Source: CAYUVA01 sp964448115 [NCBI: uncultured bacterium]
GTDB lineage: Bacteria > CAYUVA01
DNA length: 64,000 nucleotides
Reading direction: 5' to 3'
Assembly: GCA_964448115.1 (NCBI GenBank)
Contig: CAYUVA010000002.1
Coordinates: forward strand, 105,080 to 169,079
Position numbers and translations under genes: made by a program
Shown: piece by piece, positions 46,362 to 54,252 of the stretch
Layout of the letters: each line of letters starts with the position of its first letter
Position numbering within the stretch: the stretch's first letter is position 1
The notes under the pieces: model-generated
Database searches by the model: none
What the model was told of the DNA's origin: nothing
The model's input: only the letters and a program-made list of their open reading frames with translations

Positions 46362-46745
46362 CTTTTATTATTAGAATTATTGATACTACTTGCAATAAGA
46401 TTACTATCTTTAGTTGCAAATGGCTAAAGAAAGAATATTTTCTTTCACCGACATAAATTTTCTCATATTTTTTCACTAGGGTTGTTTTATCTCTGGCGTA
46501 ATCATCAATTCTATTCAGTTAACCTATTGATATTATTGACAAATAATTTAACCTTTTCAATTTTTCACTCATGGGATATCTTTTGCAGCCAGGTGTCTCG
46601 TTCTGTGAATAAACCATTTAATGGTTGACATAACTGACTGGTTGTTATTATATCTTCTTCGTTGACACATCGTATGGATAGTGTCTCGGTGATATTGGAT
46701 CGCTTTGGGATTATATAGATGCTAACCGATGAAGGAAGAGGGAGT
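46362..46745 (+). other. AT-rich intergenic region with promoter signals for the FadL-like gene
   Basis: A 384-bp gap, markedly AT-rich compared with its neighbours. No gene, tRNA or terminator with a convincing stem was recognised. Three TTGACA boxes occur on the plus strand near 46546, 46625 and 46662. The middle one has a good -10 and is listed separately. Confidence 0.4.
46625..46653 (+). promoter_or_regulatory. Sigma70-type promoter for the FadL/OMPP1-like gene
   Basis: A perfect TTGACA (46625-46630) is 17 bp from TTATAT (46648-46653). The predicted start is near 46660, giving a leader of about 85 nt to ATG 46746. Further TTGACA boxes near 46546 and 46662 lack good -10 partners. Confidence 0.55.
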
Positions 46746-48053
46746 ATGACAAGGACATTTTTCAGTACGATTGTAATCCTGGTCTTCTTATGGATGGTCT
46801 CTACAGACTGTATGGCAGGTGGTTTTGCCAATAACGATGTCGGCGCTACGATGGTGGCTATGCACGCAGTAGTGGGCAAGGGGGATGCCAATGATGTGGC
46901 TAATATCTGGCATAATCCAGCCGCCTTGACCGAGATGAAAGGCAAACATCTGACCTTAAGCACGCTGGCTGGCATCGTGCAGGTCGGGCTACAGCTTTAT
47001 GACCAATCGGAGCAGAAATGGAGTGAGATCACGCGACCGGATATCGCCTGGGGAGCGCTTCCATTCTTCGGATATGTTGATGACTTCGGCGCCGAGAACT
47101 GGAAGTTCGGCTTTGCATGGTTCTTTCCCAATCTACTGGGTGCGACCGTGCCTGATGATGCTCCCACTAAGTATCATATAGTTCGTGGATTCTTCATGAC
47201 CTCGAACCTGACCGCCACTGCAGCCAGGAAGCTAAGCGAGCGGCTCTCATTCGGTATTGGACTCGCTGCCATGTATGCCCATCTATACGGGCAGAGACGA
47301 TTCTCGGCTGCAATCGATGATCAGGGCAATCGCATCGAGTTTCCAAATAGCATGATCACCTTAAGCAATGGCGATCTCTCCTGGAATTGGCACTCCAGCT
47401 TCTTATTCAAGGCTACCGACCGCCTGAACATCGGCTTGACTTACACGGGGAGACAAGTGGTCCAAATGGACGGCACACTTAAAATCGAGGATGTCCTTCC
47501 TTTCTTGGATGGTAAGTACGATACCGAGTCGGAGATGTTGGTGCCCCGCTCGCTACGACTTGGATTCAACTACAAAATATCCCCGAAGTATAATATCGGC
47601 TTCGATGTGGCATGGTTCAACTACGGCGAGCTGAAGGATGCCTATATGTATGTAACCGATGATGACTGGCCCGATGAACAGCTTGAGGGTATGTTCGGCG
47701 ATAACATGCGAGACTTGACCGCGCCAAGAGATTATACCGATTCGTATAACCTGGGGCTGGGAGTGGAGTGGATATACTCGCCGAAATGGAAATTCCGCTT
47801 CGGCTCCCAGTATGACTGGTCTCCCATCCCTGACAAGACATTCGTAGTCGATACGCCGAACTCGGACCTGTTTGCTTTATGTGCTGGGTTCTCCTACCGC
47901 AAGTCCGAGCGCACCGAGTTCGAGTTCTCCTACGAGCACCTGTGGTTCAAGGAAAGAAACATCAAGTATAGCATTACCGATCCGCCGACCACAGGTAGAT
48001 CCATCTCCACAAATAACGATGCCATCAGCTTCGGAGTACATTATTCATGGTAG
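46746..48053 (+). CDS. Outer-membrane FadL/OMPP1/TodX-family porin
   Basis: A 435-residue outer-membrane beta-barrel. A signal peptide (about 1-23, ending near CMAGG) precedes the FadL N-terminal pattern FANNDVGATMVAMHAVVGKG, then ANDVANIWHNPAAL. This corresponds to the hatch region motif with its NPA turn. The rest is alternating amphipathic strands and ends in HYSW, an aromatic C-terminus typical of barrels. FadL-family proteins import long-chain fatty acids or hydrophobic compounds; the ligand here is unknown. ATG 46746 follows GGAAGAGGGAG. Confidence 0.85.
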   Translation: MTRTFFSTIVILVFLWMVSTDCMAGGFANNDVGATMVAMHAVVGKGDANDVANIWHNPAALTEMKGKHLTLSTLAGIVQVGLQLYDQSEQKWSEITRPDIAWGALPFFGYVDDFGAENWKFGFAWFFPNLLGATVPDDAPTKYHIVRGFFMTSNLTATAARKLSERLSFGIGLAAMYAHLYGQRRFSAAIDDQGNRIEFPNSMITLSNGDLSWNWHSSFLFKATDRLNIGLTYTGRQVVQMDGTLKIEDVLPFLDGKYDTESEMLVPRSLRLGFNYKISPKYNIGFDVAWFNYGELKDAYMYVTDDDWPDEQLEGMFGDNMRDLTAPRDYTDSYNLGLGVEWIYSPKWKFRFGSQYDWSPIPDKTFVVDTPNSDLFALCAGFSYRKSERTEFEFSYEHLWFKERNIKYSITDPPTTGRSISTNNDAISFGVHYSW

Positions 48054-48069
48054 CAGCAGGGGAATAATC

Positions 48070-49008
48070 CTATAGAAGATGCATGTTGAAGCTTAATAAC
48101 GCCGATTTCTTCCACTGGGCGGCAGGAGATATATCATCGTCTATGATCATATTCCCCTCTATGTTGACCGAGAAGTATTCGTTGATCTGCATGGATAGCA
48201 GATTGTCCCAGGTAAGGATGGCTCTTTCATCATTTGTTGAATAAAATCCCTTGAACTCGGAGCTAAGACCGATATTCTTCATAACAACAAGCACTAGCTT
48301 GTACCCACCCTCGAAGCCGAAGAAAGAATAATCCTCAACATGCTTGTATTCCAGGGCATCGGATGTGCTTTCATCATCATCGTTGATATAGAACTTTTCG
48401 GTTATCAGTTGCCTTGCCCCGAGACCGGCGAACATATTGAGCTTGTTTTTGTCCTTGTCAATAATGGAAAGATTGACTCCTAAACCCTCCTCCAGTTTCA
48501 CGGGGTCAAAGGCGCGCGAGACTTGAAACTTGAATACATCAGCCAAAACCTTGCCATCACCATTGTTGACCTTGATAGTGGTAGGATTCTCGAAGTAGTC
48601 ATAGCTTTTGTATATCTGGGTAATCGCTGACAAGGAGAGATAAGGCTCTATGAGTCGAGTCGCCTTGTATTTGTATCCGAGGTCGTATTTTAGTATATCC
48701 GTTGATTTCCTGAATTCCTGTTCCCCCAGCTTGGTCAGGTTGTATTGGAGACGCAAACGCTGCTCTACCTTGCTGCGCCTGGATTCATAGTTAGCCTCGA
48801 AACGATTCAAGGTGCCGGCTGACTGGCTGTTTTCCCCACCAGCAGTCCAGTTGTCAAAGGAAGCCATGCTATATGAAAACGAGGAAATGAGTATGAGATT
48901 CCATCCTTCAGGCTGCGCATCGCTTTTCTGATCACAGATGAGATCATCTGTAAATAGCAGCAGGCAAAACAGCATCAAAAAAACATACTGCAAGCATCTT
49001 CTAGGCAT
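48070..49008 (-). CDS. DUF3078-type outer-membrane protein
   Basis: A 312-residue exported protein with an N-terminal hydrophobic signal (about 8-23, ending near DLICDQ). The mature start has SFDNWTAGGENSQSAGTLNR, the DUF3078 motif, followed by YESRRSKVEQRLRLQYNLTK and alternating strands to the C-terminus. DUF3078 proteins are predicted small outer-membrane barrels of unknown function, common in Bacteroidetes and relatives. It converges with the FadL-like gene (16 bp between stops) and lies 39 bp downstream of archease. Confidence 0.8.
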   Translation of the reverse strand: MPRRCLQYVFLMLFCLLLFTDDLICDQKSDAQPEGWNLILISSFSYSMASFDNWTAGGENSQSAGTLNRFEANYESRRSKVEQRLRLQYNLTKLGEQEFRKSTDILKYDLGYKYKATRLIEPYLSLSAITQIYKSYDYFENPTTIKVNNGDGKVLADVFKFQVSRAFDPVKLEEGLGVNLSIIDKDKNKLNMFAGLGARQLITEKFYINDDDESTSDALEYKHVEDYSFFGFEGGYKLVLVVMKNIGLSSEFKGFYSTNDERAILTWDNLLSMQINEYFSVNIEGNMIIDDDISPAAQWKKSALLSFNMHLL

Positions 49009-49047
49009 AATTCATAATCCAATGCTAGGTTGGTTATCGTTGATAAG

Positions 49048-49476
49048 CTAGATATCAAAGATTATCTTGACCTGATAAATTCCATCCTGGTTGCGAATTA
49101 TATTCAACTCATGATAGGTCGCTGCCTTGATATGAGCTGACAAAGTGTGTCTCTTGGGATCGAGCTTCTCCCCGAGGCATTGTCCCCAGAGAGAATTGTT
49201 GTCGCTGGAAAGCTCGAAGTTAAAGTCGCTATAGACCATATTCCTGGTTTCCATCAAAAAGAGTATCTCGTTCAATGCAGCAAATAGAATATCCTCAAAG
49301 GTGTCGCCGGATACTTGTATCCTGGTGCGGGTCAAGGGCGCCACCCTGTCCAGGTCAATCATCAGGGAGAGCATCCCCTTGGCAGCATTGGTCATCAGCT
49401 CCTCCAAGGTTCTGCCCTGGGCTACGATGCCTAGATCAGCGGTTACCTCGATCTCTTGGTAAGGAATAATATCCAT
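49048..49476 (-). CDS. Archease
   Basis: A 142-residue archease-family protein: ADLGIVAQGRTLEELMTNAA near the N-terminus (the usual aDhGi pattern has Leu for His here), then LFAALNEILFLMETRNMVYSD and KAATYHELNI. Archease activates the RtcB RNA ligase by promoting guanylylation. No rtcB is in the window, so the partner lies elsewhere or the protein has another role. The gene is 27 bp downstream of galU on the same strand, an unusual neighbour. Confidence 0.85.
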   Translation of the reverse strand: MDIIPYQEIEVTADLGIVAQGRTLEELMTNAAKGMLSLMIDLDRVAPLTRTRIQVSGDTFEDILFAALNEILFLMETRNMVYSDFNFELSSDNNSLWGQCLGEKLDPKRHTLSAHIKAATYHELNIIRNQDGIYQVKIIFDI

Positions 49477-49503
49477 ATATTCGTATCCTGTGCGATCTTG
49501 AGA

Positions 49504-50487
49504 TCACTCGAAATCCCAGTAATCCCTATCATTTAGCAAAGCTTCTACATTCAATGTCTTCAGATATTCAGCAAAATCTAGTGCGATCCTTTTTCCTTTG
49601 TATGTAACTCGGCTACGCAGCGTCATATCGACCATTGCCCTTAGATATCCAGGGAGCGTGCCAACATCGTAGCTGATGCCATCTATAACCAGCCCATAAA
49701 GCGGCTCTTTTTGAGATAATTTCAGCATTGCGTCGGTCAGTTGGAACTCGTTGTTAGCCCCCCTTCGGTTCGCCTTAATATCATCATCGATAATCTCCAT
49801 AATCTTCGGCGCCAGGATGTACCGCCCCAGGATGGCGTAATAATAGCCATCTACGCGGAAATGCTTATTGAAGCCACTATTTTCAAGTTTTTCTGCGGTT
49901 GCCTTTTCATGCATATAATTAATCAAGACAGCTTTGCCATTTTTCCATTCGCCGCCTACTATGCCATAGCTGGATGCCTCCTGCTTGGTTACCCTTTTCA
50001 GGGCGACCACGGAACAGCTTGTTTCCTTCTCATCCAGAAGGTTCATCATCTGCTTTATTGCCGGGGTCTTTGAATAGAGTATATCATCGCCAAGAAACAC
50101 TGCAAAATACTCATCTCCAACCAGGTCCCTGGCTGTCCAGATGGCATGCCCTAATCCCAGAGGCTCCAATTGCCTTGTATAGCTGAAGGGAGTCTCCTTG
50201 AAGGGGGCTTGGGCATGGGGTCGAAACTCAGCCTTTTCAGGTTTCGAGAACAAGGATTCTAGCTCAACAGACTTATCGAGATAGTCCTCGATAGCCTTTT
50301 TATTATTGCTTGTAACCAAAATGATATGTTCAAGCCCAGCTTTAACCGCCTCGTGGATGGTGTAGTGTATAGCCGGCTTGCTGACGATGGGGATCATCTC
50401 CTTGGGGATGGTCTTGGTGGCTGGCAGAAACCTGGTGCCTAGACCAGCCACTGGAAACACAGCCTTTGTTATCTTCTTGTCGCTCAT
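49504..50487 (-). CDS. galU: UTP-glucose-1-phosphate uridylyltransferase
   Basis: GalU makes UDP-glucose for surface glycans. The 327-residue protein shows the nucleotidyltransferase start AVFPVAGLGTRFLPATKTIP and KEMIPIVSKPAIHYTI, the FLGDDILYS acidic motif, and the C-terminal YDVGTLPGYLRAMVDM segment. AGGTGAT precedes ATG 50487. It is followed by archease in the same direction. It can supply donors to the glycosyltransferase-like proteins in the window, but it is not clustered with them. Confidence 0.95.
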   Translation of the reverse strand: MSDKKITKAVFPVAGLGTRFLPATKTIPKEMIPIVSKPAIHYTIHEAVKAGLEHIILVTSNNKKAIEDYLDKSVELESLFSKPEKAEFRPHAQAPFKETPFSYTRQLEPLGLGHAIWTARDLVGDEYFAVFLGDDILYSKTPAIKQMMNLLDEKETSCSVVALKRVTKQEASSYGIVGGEWKNGKAVLINYMHEKATAEKLENSGFNKHFRVDGYYYAILGRYILAPKIMEIIDDDIKANRRGANNEFQLTDAMLKLSQKEPLYGLVIDGISYDVGTLPGYLRAMVDMTLRSRVTYKGKRIALDFAEYLKTLNVEALLNDRDYWDFE

Positions 50488-50618
50488 TTCATCACCTGTT
50501 TTTTTCCTATTTTAGATGTAAAGTTTATTTGCAATGTCTAGATAATGCAAGTAACTGGTACCCACCAATAAATAAATGGAAAATATGTGGATAATAGGCT
50601 TATGAAAACAACGGAAAG

Positions 50619-50656
50619 AGGGGAGATACATGCCCTGCTTTCGGGCTATCTCCCCT
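50619..50656 (-). terminator. Hairpin overlapping the stop codon of the 38-residue peptide gene
   Basis: AGGGGAGATA (minus strand, from 50656) pairs perfectly with TATCTCCCCT (ending 50619), and an inner GCCC/GGGC pair extends the stem to about 14 bp with a 3-base bulge. The TAG stop (50648-50646) lies inside the 5' arm. The following bases are CTTTCC, a poor U-run, so it could be a terminator or a regulatory RNA structure. Confidence 0.5.
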
Positions 50657-50762
50657 GGATAAAGGAAATGAGCCTGAAGGTTAGATGTACGAAGCCGCTG
50701 GCAAGCAAGATAGCCAAGGCTATCCCGGCTCCCCCAGTTATTATCGCCAATAATCCTTCCAT
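50646..50762 (-). CDS. 38-residue single-span membrane peptide
   Basis: A short gene upstream of galU on the same strand. ATG 50762 has a perfect AGGAGG (50776-50771) eight bases upstream. The product begins MEGLLAIITGGAGIALAILL, continues ASGFVHLTFRLISFIQGR and ends at TAG (50648-50646). Residues about 4-27 form one hydrophobic helix with glycines, and the tail is basic. A strong hairpin overlaps the stop. I know no family for it. It may be a small membrane regulator or a type I toxin-like peptide, but nothing directly shows this. The strong translation signal and clean helix argue it is real. Confidence 0.6.
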   Translation of the reverse strand: MEGLLAIITGGAGIALAILLASGFVHLTFRLISFIQGR

Positions 50763-51103
50763 GACCTAACCCTCCTGGTTAACAGGTTTAACGACCTTTA
50801 CAGGCAGGTAGTTTTTAATTCAAGAACTATGCCTATATGGGATTACCGTGGCTAATGCTAGATTGTTGTTTGATATCAAATAGTTATCGGTTGCCTGAGA
50901 TATCATGTAAAAAAGAGCTTGTGGAAAATTTTCCACGATCTCCCGGTTATATGTGTCATATCGACCACAAAAAGGTTAGGAAAGTAAATTAAGTAACTTT
51001 TTTTATTTTTTCTTGCATCAGCTCTCTTGACATACTATAACCGGTGTTGTAATAAGCTTACCGTTGGTCATAAAAATGAACACGATATTTATCGGAGTTA
51101 ACG
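50763..51103. promoter_or_regulatory. Intergenic control region of the efflux operon
   Basis: A 341-bp gap between the divergent small peptide gene and tetR. A perfect TTGACA at 51027-51032 is followed by TGTAAT (51048-51053, 15 bp) or TAATAA (51050-51055, 17 bp), about 50 bp before the TetR ATG. A perfect 16-bp palindrome GTGGAAAATTTTCCAC lies at 50921-50936. No clear TetR operator with a large inverted repeat was found over the promoter. No further gene was recognised. Confidence 0.4.
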
Positions 51104-51763
51104 ATGAGTCTTGATGAAGAGCAGAGCATAACAAAAGAGGAGCTGATTAGAAAGTTCCGCACCAGCGAGATACTCAAGGCTACCCAGCGGCTCCTTGAAA
51201 GGCACGGCTTAGTCGAGATCACCATGGAGATGATCGCCGAGCAGGCTGGAATATCAAAAGGGACGATCTATCTTTATTTCAAGAACAAGGAACAGCTTTT
51301 AATAAGCCTTATCGAGGGGGTATTGGATAGGATCCACCATAAGGTTGATGAGATAGTCTCCGGAGACCAAACACCAGTTGAAAAACTCAGAAAATTTCTG
51401 CAGCTAACAAAGGAGGGCATAAGTCGGTATGGACATATCCTAAGATTATATTTCAGCGAGGCTCCTCTCAGCGACAGAGTGGAGATGCAGGATCATATAC
51501 AAACGCTTATCAACAAGTACATGATACTAGTAGGTCACATTGCCAATATCGTTAAAGAAGGCATCGAGGCTGGTGTTTTCAGGAAGATTGATCCCAAGAA
51601 GGCAGCCTTTATCTTCATGGAGATGTCCAATAGCCTACTAAAACCGACCATGATTGCTTCCTTTCAGCAACTGGCAGTCGATATAGACTTCATCCTTGAT
51701 ATATTCCTAAATGGCATCAAAAAAACATCCACTTTACAATTGCAAGAGGATCCAGACTTATGA
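51104..51763 (+). CDS. TetR-family transcriptional regulator
   Basis: A 219-residue regulator. The N-terminal helix-turn-helix lies at about 25-70: ILKATQRLLERHGLVEITME, then IAEQAGISKGTIYLYFKNKE, the classic TetR signature. The C-terminal helices form a ligand pocket with no obvious metal site. It is the first gene of an efflux operon (its stop overlaps the tolC ATG in ATGA), so it probably represses its own operon and responds to a pump substrate. The ligand is unknown. Confidence 0.93.
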   Translation: MSLDEEQSITKEELIRKFRTSEILKATQRLLERHGLVEITMEMIAEQAGISKGTIYLYFKNKEQLLISLIEGVLDRIHHKVDEIVSGDQTPVEKLRKFLQLTKEGISRYGHILRLYFSEAPLSDRVEMQDHIQTLINKYMILVGHIANIVKEGIEAGVFRKIDPKKAAFIFMEMSNSLLKPTMIASFQQLAVDIDFILDIFLNGIKKTSTLQLQEDPDL

Positions 51764-53073
51764 ACAAGACACAAGGTATCATCATCCTGTTATCAATCGC
51801 TCTATCAGCTTGCGTATGCCTTGCTGCAGATTTGCAGCGGCTATCATTAGAGGATATCTACCAGTTGGCGCTATCGGATAACGAGAGCATAAAGATAGCT
51901 TTTGAGGAGAGTAAACAAGCGGATGCGACCAAGTGGAAATCGGTCTCCACGATGCTCCCCTCCATCGTGATAGATGGTGGATATAAGATCTACGACAAAG
52001 AAAGCGGTTTTCCCAATCCTTTTACTGGCGAGACCCTATTGATCCAGCCCAAGGAGGACTACGACTATGGATTATATCTCAACCAGAACATCTGGGATGG
52101 GGGGAGGTATATCTACAGTAACAAGGCAGCCACCTACTACCAGGCGCTGACCGATTGGTCTTATATTTTAAGCGCCCAGCAGGTTTTGCTCTCCACCACT
52201 GCATGTTATTACCAGGTACTTAAAGCGCAACGCAACCTTGAGATCAGCCAACATTCACTAAAGTTGGCTAATGAACACCTTGAGAACGCTCGTGCGCTCT
52301 TCGAGGCTGGAATGACCATAGAAACCACTGTTTTAAGGGCACAGATGGGAGTTCAGAACGCCAAGAGAGAGCTGATACAATCTAAGCATGACCTCAAGAT
52401 AGCACAAGAGGAACTGAGACACGCAAGCGGTGTAAAAGGTGAATTCGAGCTTGTAGAACCGACTGAGCCTAATCTGCCACCAGGCGATATTGAGCAGATT
52501 ATCCGTAGTGGACTCAAAGATAATCCTGGTATCTATATTGCTAATTATATTATGAAAATGGCTCAGATGGATCACAAGGCATCTATTACCAATCTTATCC
52601 CAAAGATAACCTTCTCCGCCTCATACCTGAAGAGAAAGGCTGACTTTCCATCAGATGAATCCAAATGGGTAGAGTTCAGGGCTAATGTCCCCATATTCTT
52701 AGGCGGTTATAACTATGCAGAGATGGCTGAAAAGCGATCCGTGCTCAGGCAAAAACGACTCGAGCTTTCCATGATTGAAAAACAGACCGCACTTAACATC
52801 CGCAAGGCATACTTTGACATAAAGACCCTGGAAGCGACATTGGATACACTCAAAAGCTCGGTAGAGGTGGCTCAGAGAAATTATTCAAGCGCAAGCGAGT
52901 CTTTCGCAGTTGGAGAGGCGACCAATATCGATGTCATGGATGCGCACACATCGTTGATCCAGGCACAACGGGATTACGCCAACCTAAAACTGGATAGATG
53001 CCTGGCAATATACTATCTACAGATGAACATGGGCAGTTTCATGAGGGAGTTTATCAGTGAAAATAAAAACTAA
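51760..53073 (+). CDS. TolC-family outer-membrane efflux protein
   Basis: A 437-residue outer-membrane channel protein with an N-terminal signal peptide (about 1-24). It has the TolC repeat structure: two halves of long coiled-coil helices (EISQHSLKLANEHLENARAL and VEVAQRNYSSASESFAVGEA, then TNIDVMDA), each starting with an ALSDN-type motif. It should form the trimeric exit duct of the RND system. It overlaps the TetR stop by 4 bp and is followed by the adaptor. The C-terminus MNMGSFMREFISENKN is typical. Confidence 0.9.
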   Translation: MNKTQGIIILLSIALSACVCLAADLQRLSLEDIYQLALSDNESIKIAFEESKQADATKWKSVSTMLPSIVIDGGYKIYDKESGFPNPFTGETLLIQPKEDYDYGLYLNQNIWDGGRYIYSNKAATYYQALTDWSYILSAQQVLLSTTACYYQVLKAQRNLEISQHSLKLANEHLENARALFEAGMTIETTVLRAQMGVQNAKRELIQSKHDLKIAQEELRHASGVKGEFELVEPTEPNLPPGDIEQIIRSGLKDNPGIYIANYIMKMAQMDHKASITNLIPKITFSASYLKRKADFPSDESKWVEFRANVPIFLGGYNYAEMAEKRSVLRQKRLELSMIEKQTALNIRKAYFDIKTLEATLDTLKSSVEVAQRNYSSASESFAVGEATNIDVMDAHTSLIQAQRDYANLKLDRCLAIYYLQMNMGSFMREFISENKN

Positions 53074-53095
53074 TCCAACAAAGGTGGTTCTAGAT

Positions 53096-54223
53096 ATGAT
53101 TCAAAAGATGACCTTCAACAAAATGATAGCTATATCGCTGTTTATCGCTATGGTTTTCATGCTTAGTAATTGCAACAACCATGACTCCAATCCGCTGACC
53201 AAAAGGGAAGATGGGATCGATTACTTTGACCAGGTCTTTAAGGTCAGGGTTCAAAGGGTAGATCATGCAGCCATCAGGGATGTGGTAAAGACAAGCGGTG
53301 GCTTCATCGCCTCAAAGGACATAACTATCAGTGCCCAGGTACCCGGGGAGGTAGCCGAGATCCCTGTTGAGGAGGGAGACGAGGTAAATCAGGGGGATCT
53401 GCTTGTCAGACTGGATGATACCGAGCTTAGGCTGGCTGCCAAACAGGCAAATTCCCAGTTACAGCAGGCTAGGTATAACCTTGAGAATGCACGCAAGGAC
53501 TTTGAGCGAAAAAAGGAATTGCTCGACAAGAAGGTCATATCCGAGCAGGTCTTTGATGCGATAAAGACACAGTACGAGATTGCAAAGGCAGGCTTCGAGG
53601 CTGCCCAGGCGGCAAGCGCCCTGGCTGAAAAGAAGGTGGCTGATGCCTCCATTAGATCACCAATAGAAGGATTCGTAACTGCAAGATTCATCGAGGTCGG
53701 CGAGTATGTGGCGCCAGGAGTGCCGGTCTTCGAGGTCAAGTGCATAAAGCCGATAAAGCTGCGAGCAAGCATGGTCGAAAAATACTTTACCAGGGTGCGT
53801 AAAGGACAAAAAGTGCATGCAACGGTAAGCGCTTATCCAGATAAGATCTTCACCGGTTCCATTATCCTAATCAATCCGGCAATAGACCCTGAAACTAGAA
53901 CCTTCACCATCGAAGCGTTATTTGATAATGAAGATGGATTACTCAAGCATGGCTTCTTCGCCTCCACGGAGGTTATCTTATCCGAGAAGCAGGATGTTCT
54001 GGCTGTGCCACAGGATTGCATCATCGATGTTGAGGGTTCTCGAAAGGTCTTTGTAGTGCAGGATGATCATGCCCTGGCTAAGGAAGTGGTAACCGGCGCA
54101 AGATACAATGGAAATGTCGAGATCCTTAGCGGCTTGACCAGGGGAGAGCTTTTGATCACTGAAGGTCAGTTCGTACTCAAGGATGGCAACAAGGTACAGA
54201 TAGTCAACAACTCCAATCTCTAA
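53096..54223 (+). CDS. RND efflux periplasmic adaptor lipoprotein
   Basis: A membrane-fusion protein of about 375 residues. The N-terminal hydrophobic stretch ends in a lipobox (MLSNC), so the mature protein is a lipoprotein. It has a biotinyl-lipoyl half-motif (VPGEVAEIPVEEGDEVNQGD), a coiled-coil hairpin (QLQQARYNLENARKDFERKK), then SIRSPIEGFV and beta-barrel and membrane-proximal domains. ATG 53096 is preceded by AAAGGTGG; the upstream GTG (53057) would overlap tolC by 17 bp. It links the inner-membrane pump to TolC. Confidence 0.9.
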   Translation: MIQKMTFNKMIAISLFIAMVFMLSNCNNHDSNPLTKREDGIDYFDQVFKVRVQRVDHAAIRDVVKTSGGFIASKDITISAQVPGEVAEIPVEEGDEVNQGDLLVRLDDTELRLAAKQANSQLQQARYNLENARKDFERKKELLDKKVISEQVFDAIKTQYEIAKAGFEAAQAASALAEKKVADASIRSPIEGFVTARFIEVGEYVAPGVPVFEVKCIKPIKLRASMVEKYFTRVRKGQKVHATVSAYPDKIFTGSIILINPAIDPETRTFTIEALFDNEDGLLKHGFFASTEVILSEKQDVLAVPQDCIIDVEGSRKVFVVQDDHALAKEVVTGARYNGNVEILSGLTRGELLITEGQFVLKDGNKVQIVNNSNL

Positions 54224-54252
54224 TAACCCCACAAGGTAAAGAGGAGCGAAAT

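Noticed and set aside
50586-50594. Replication origin suggested by a DnaA box
   Set aside because: Only one perfect box, with no cluster, no AT-rich unwinding region next to it and no dnaA, dnaN or parAB genes nearby.
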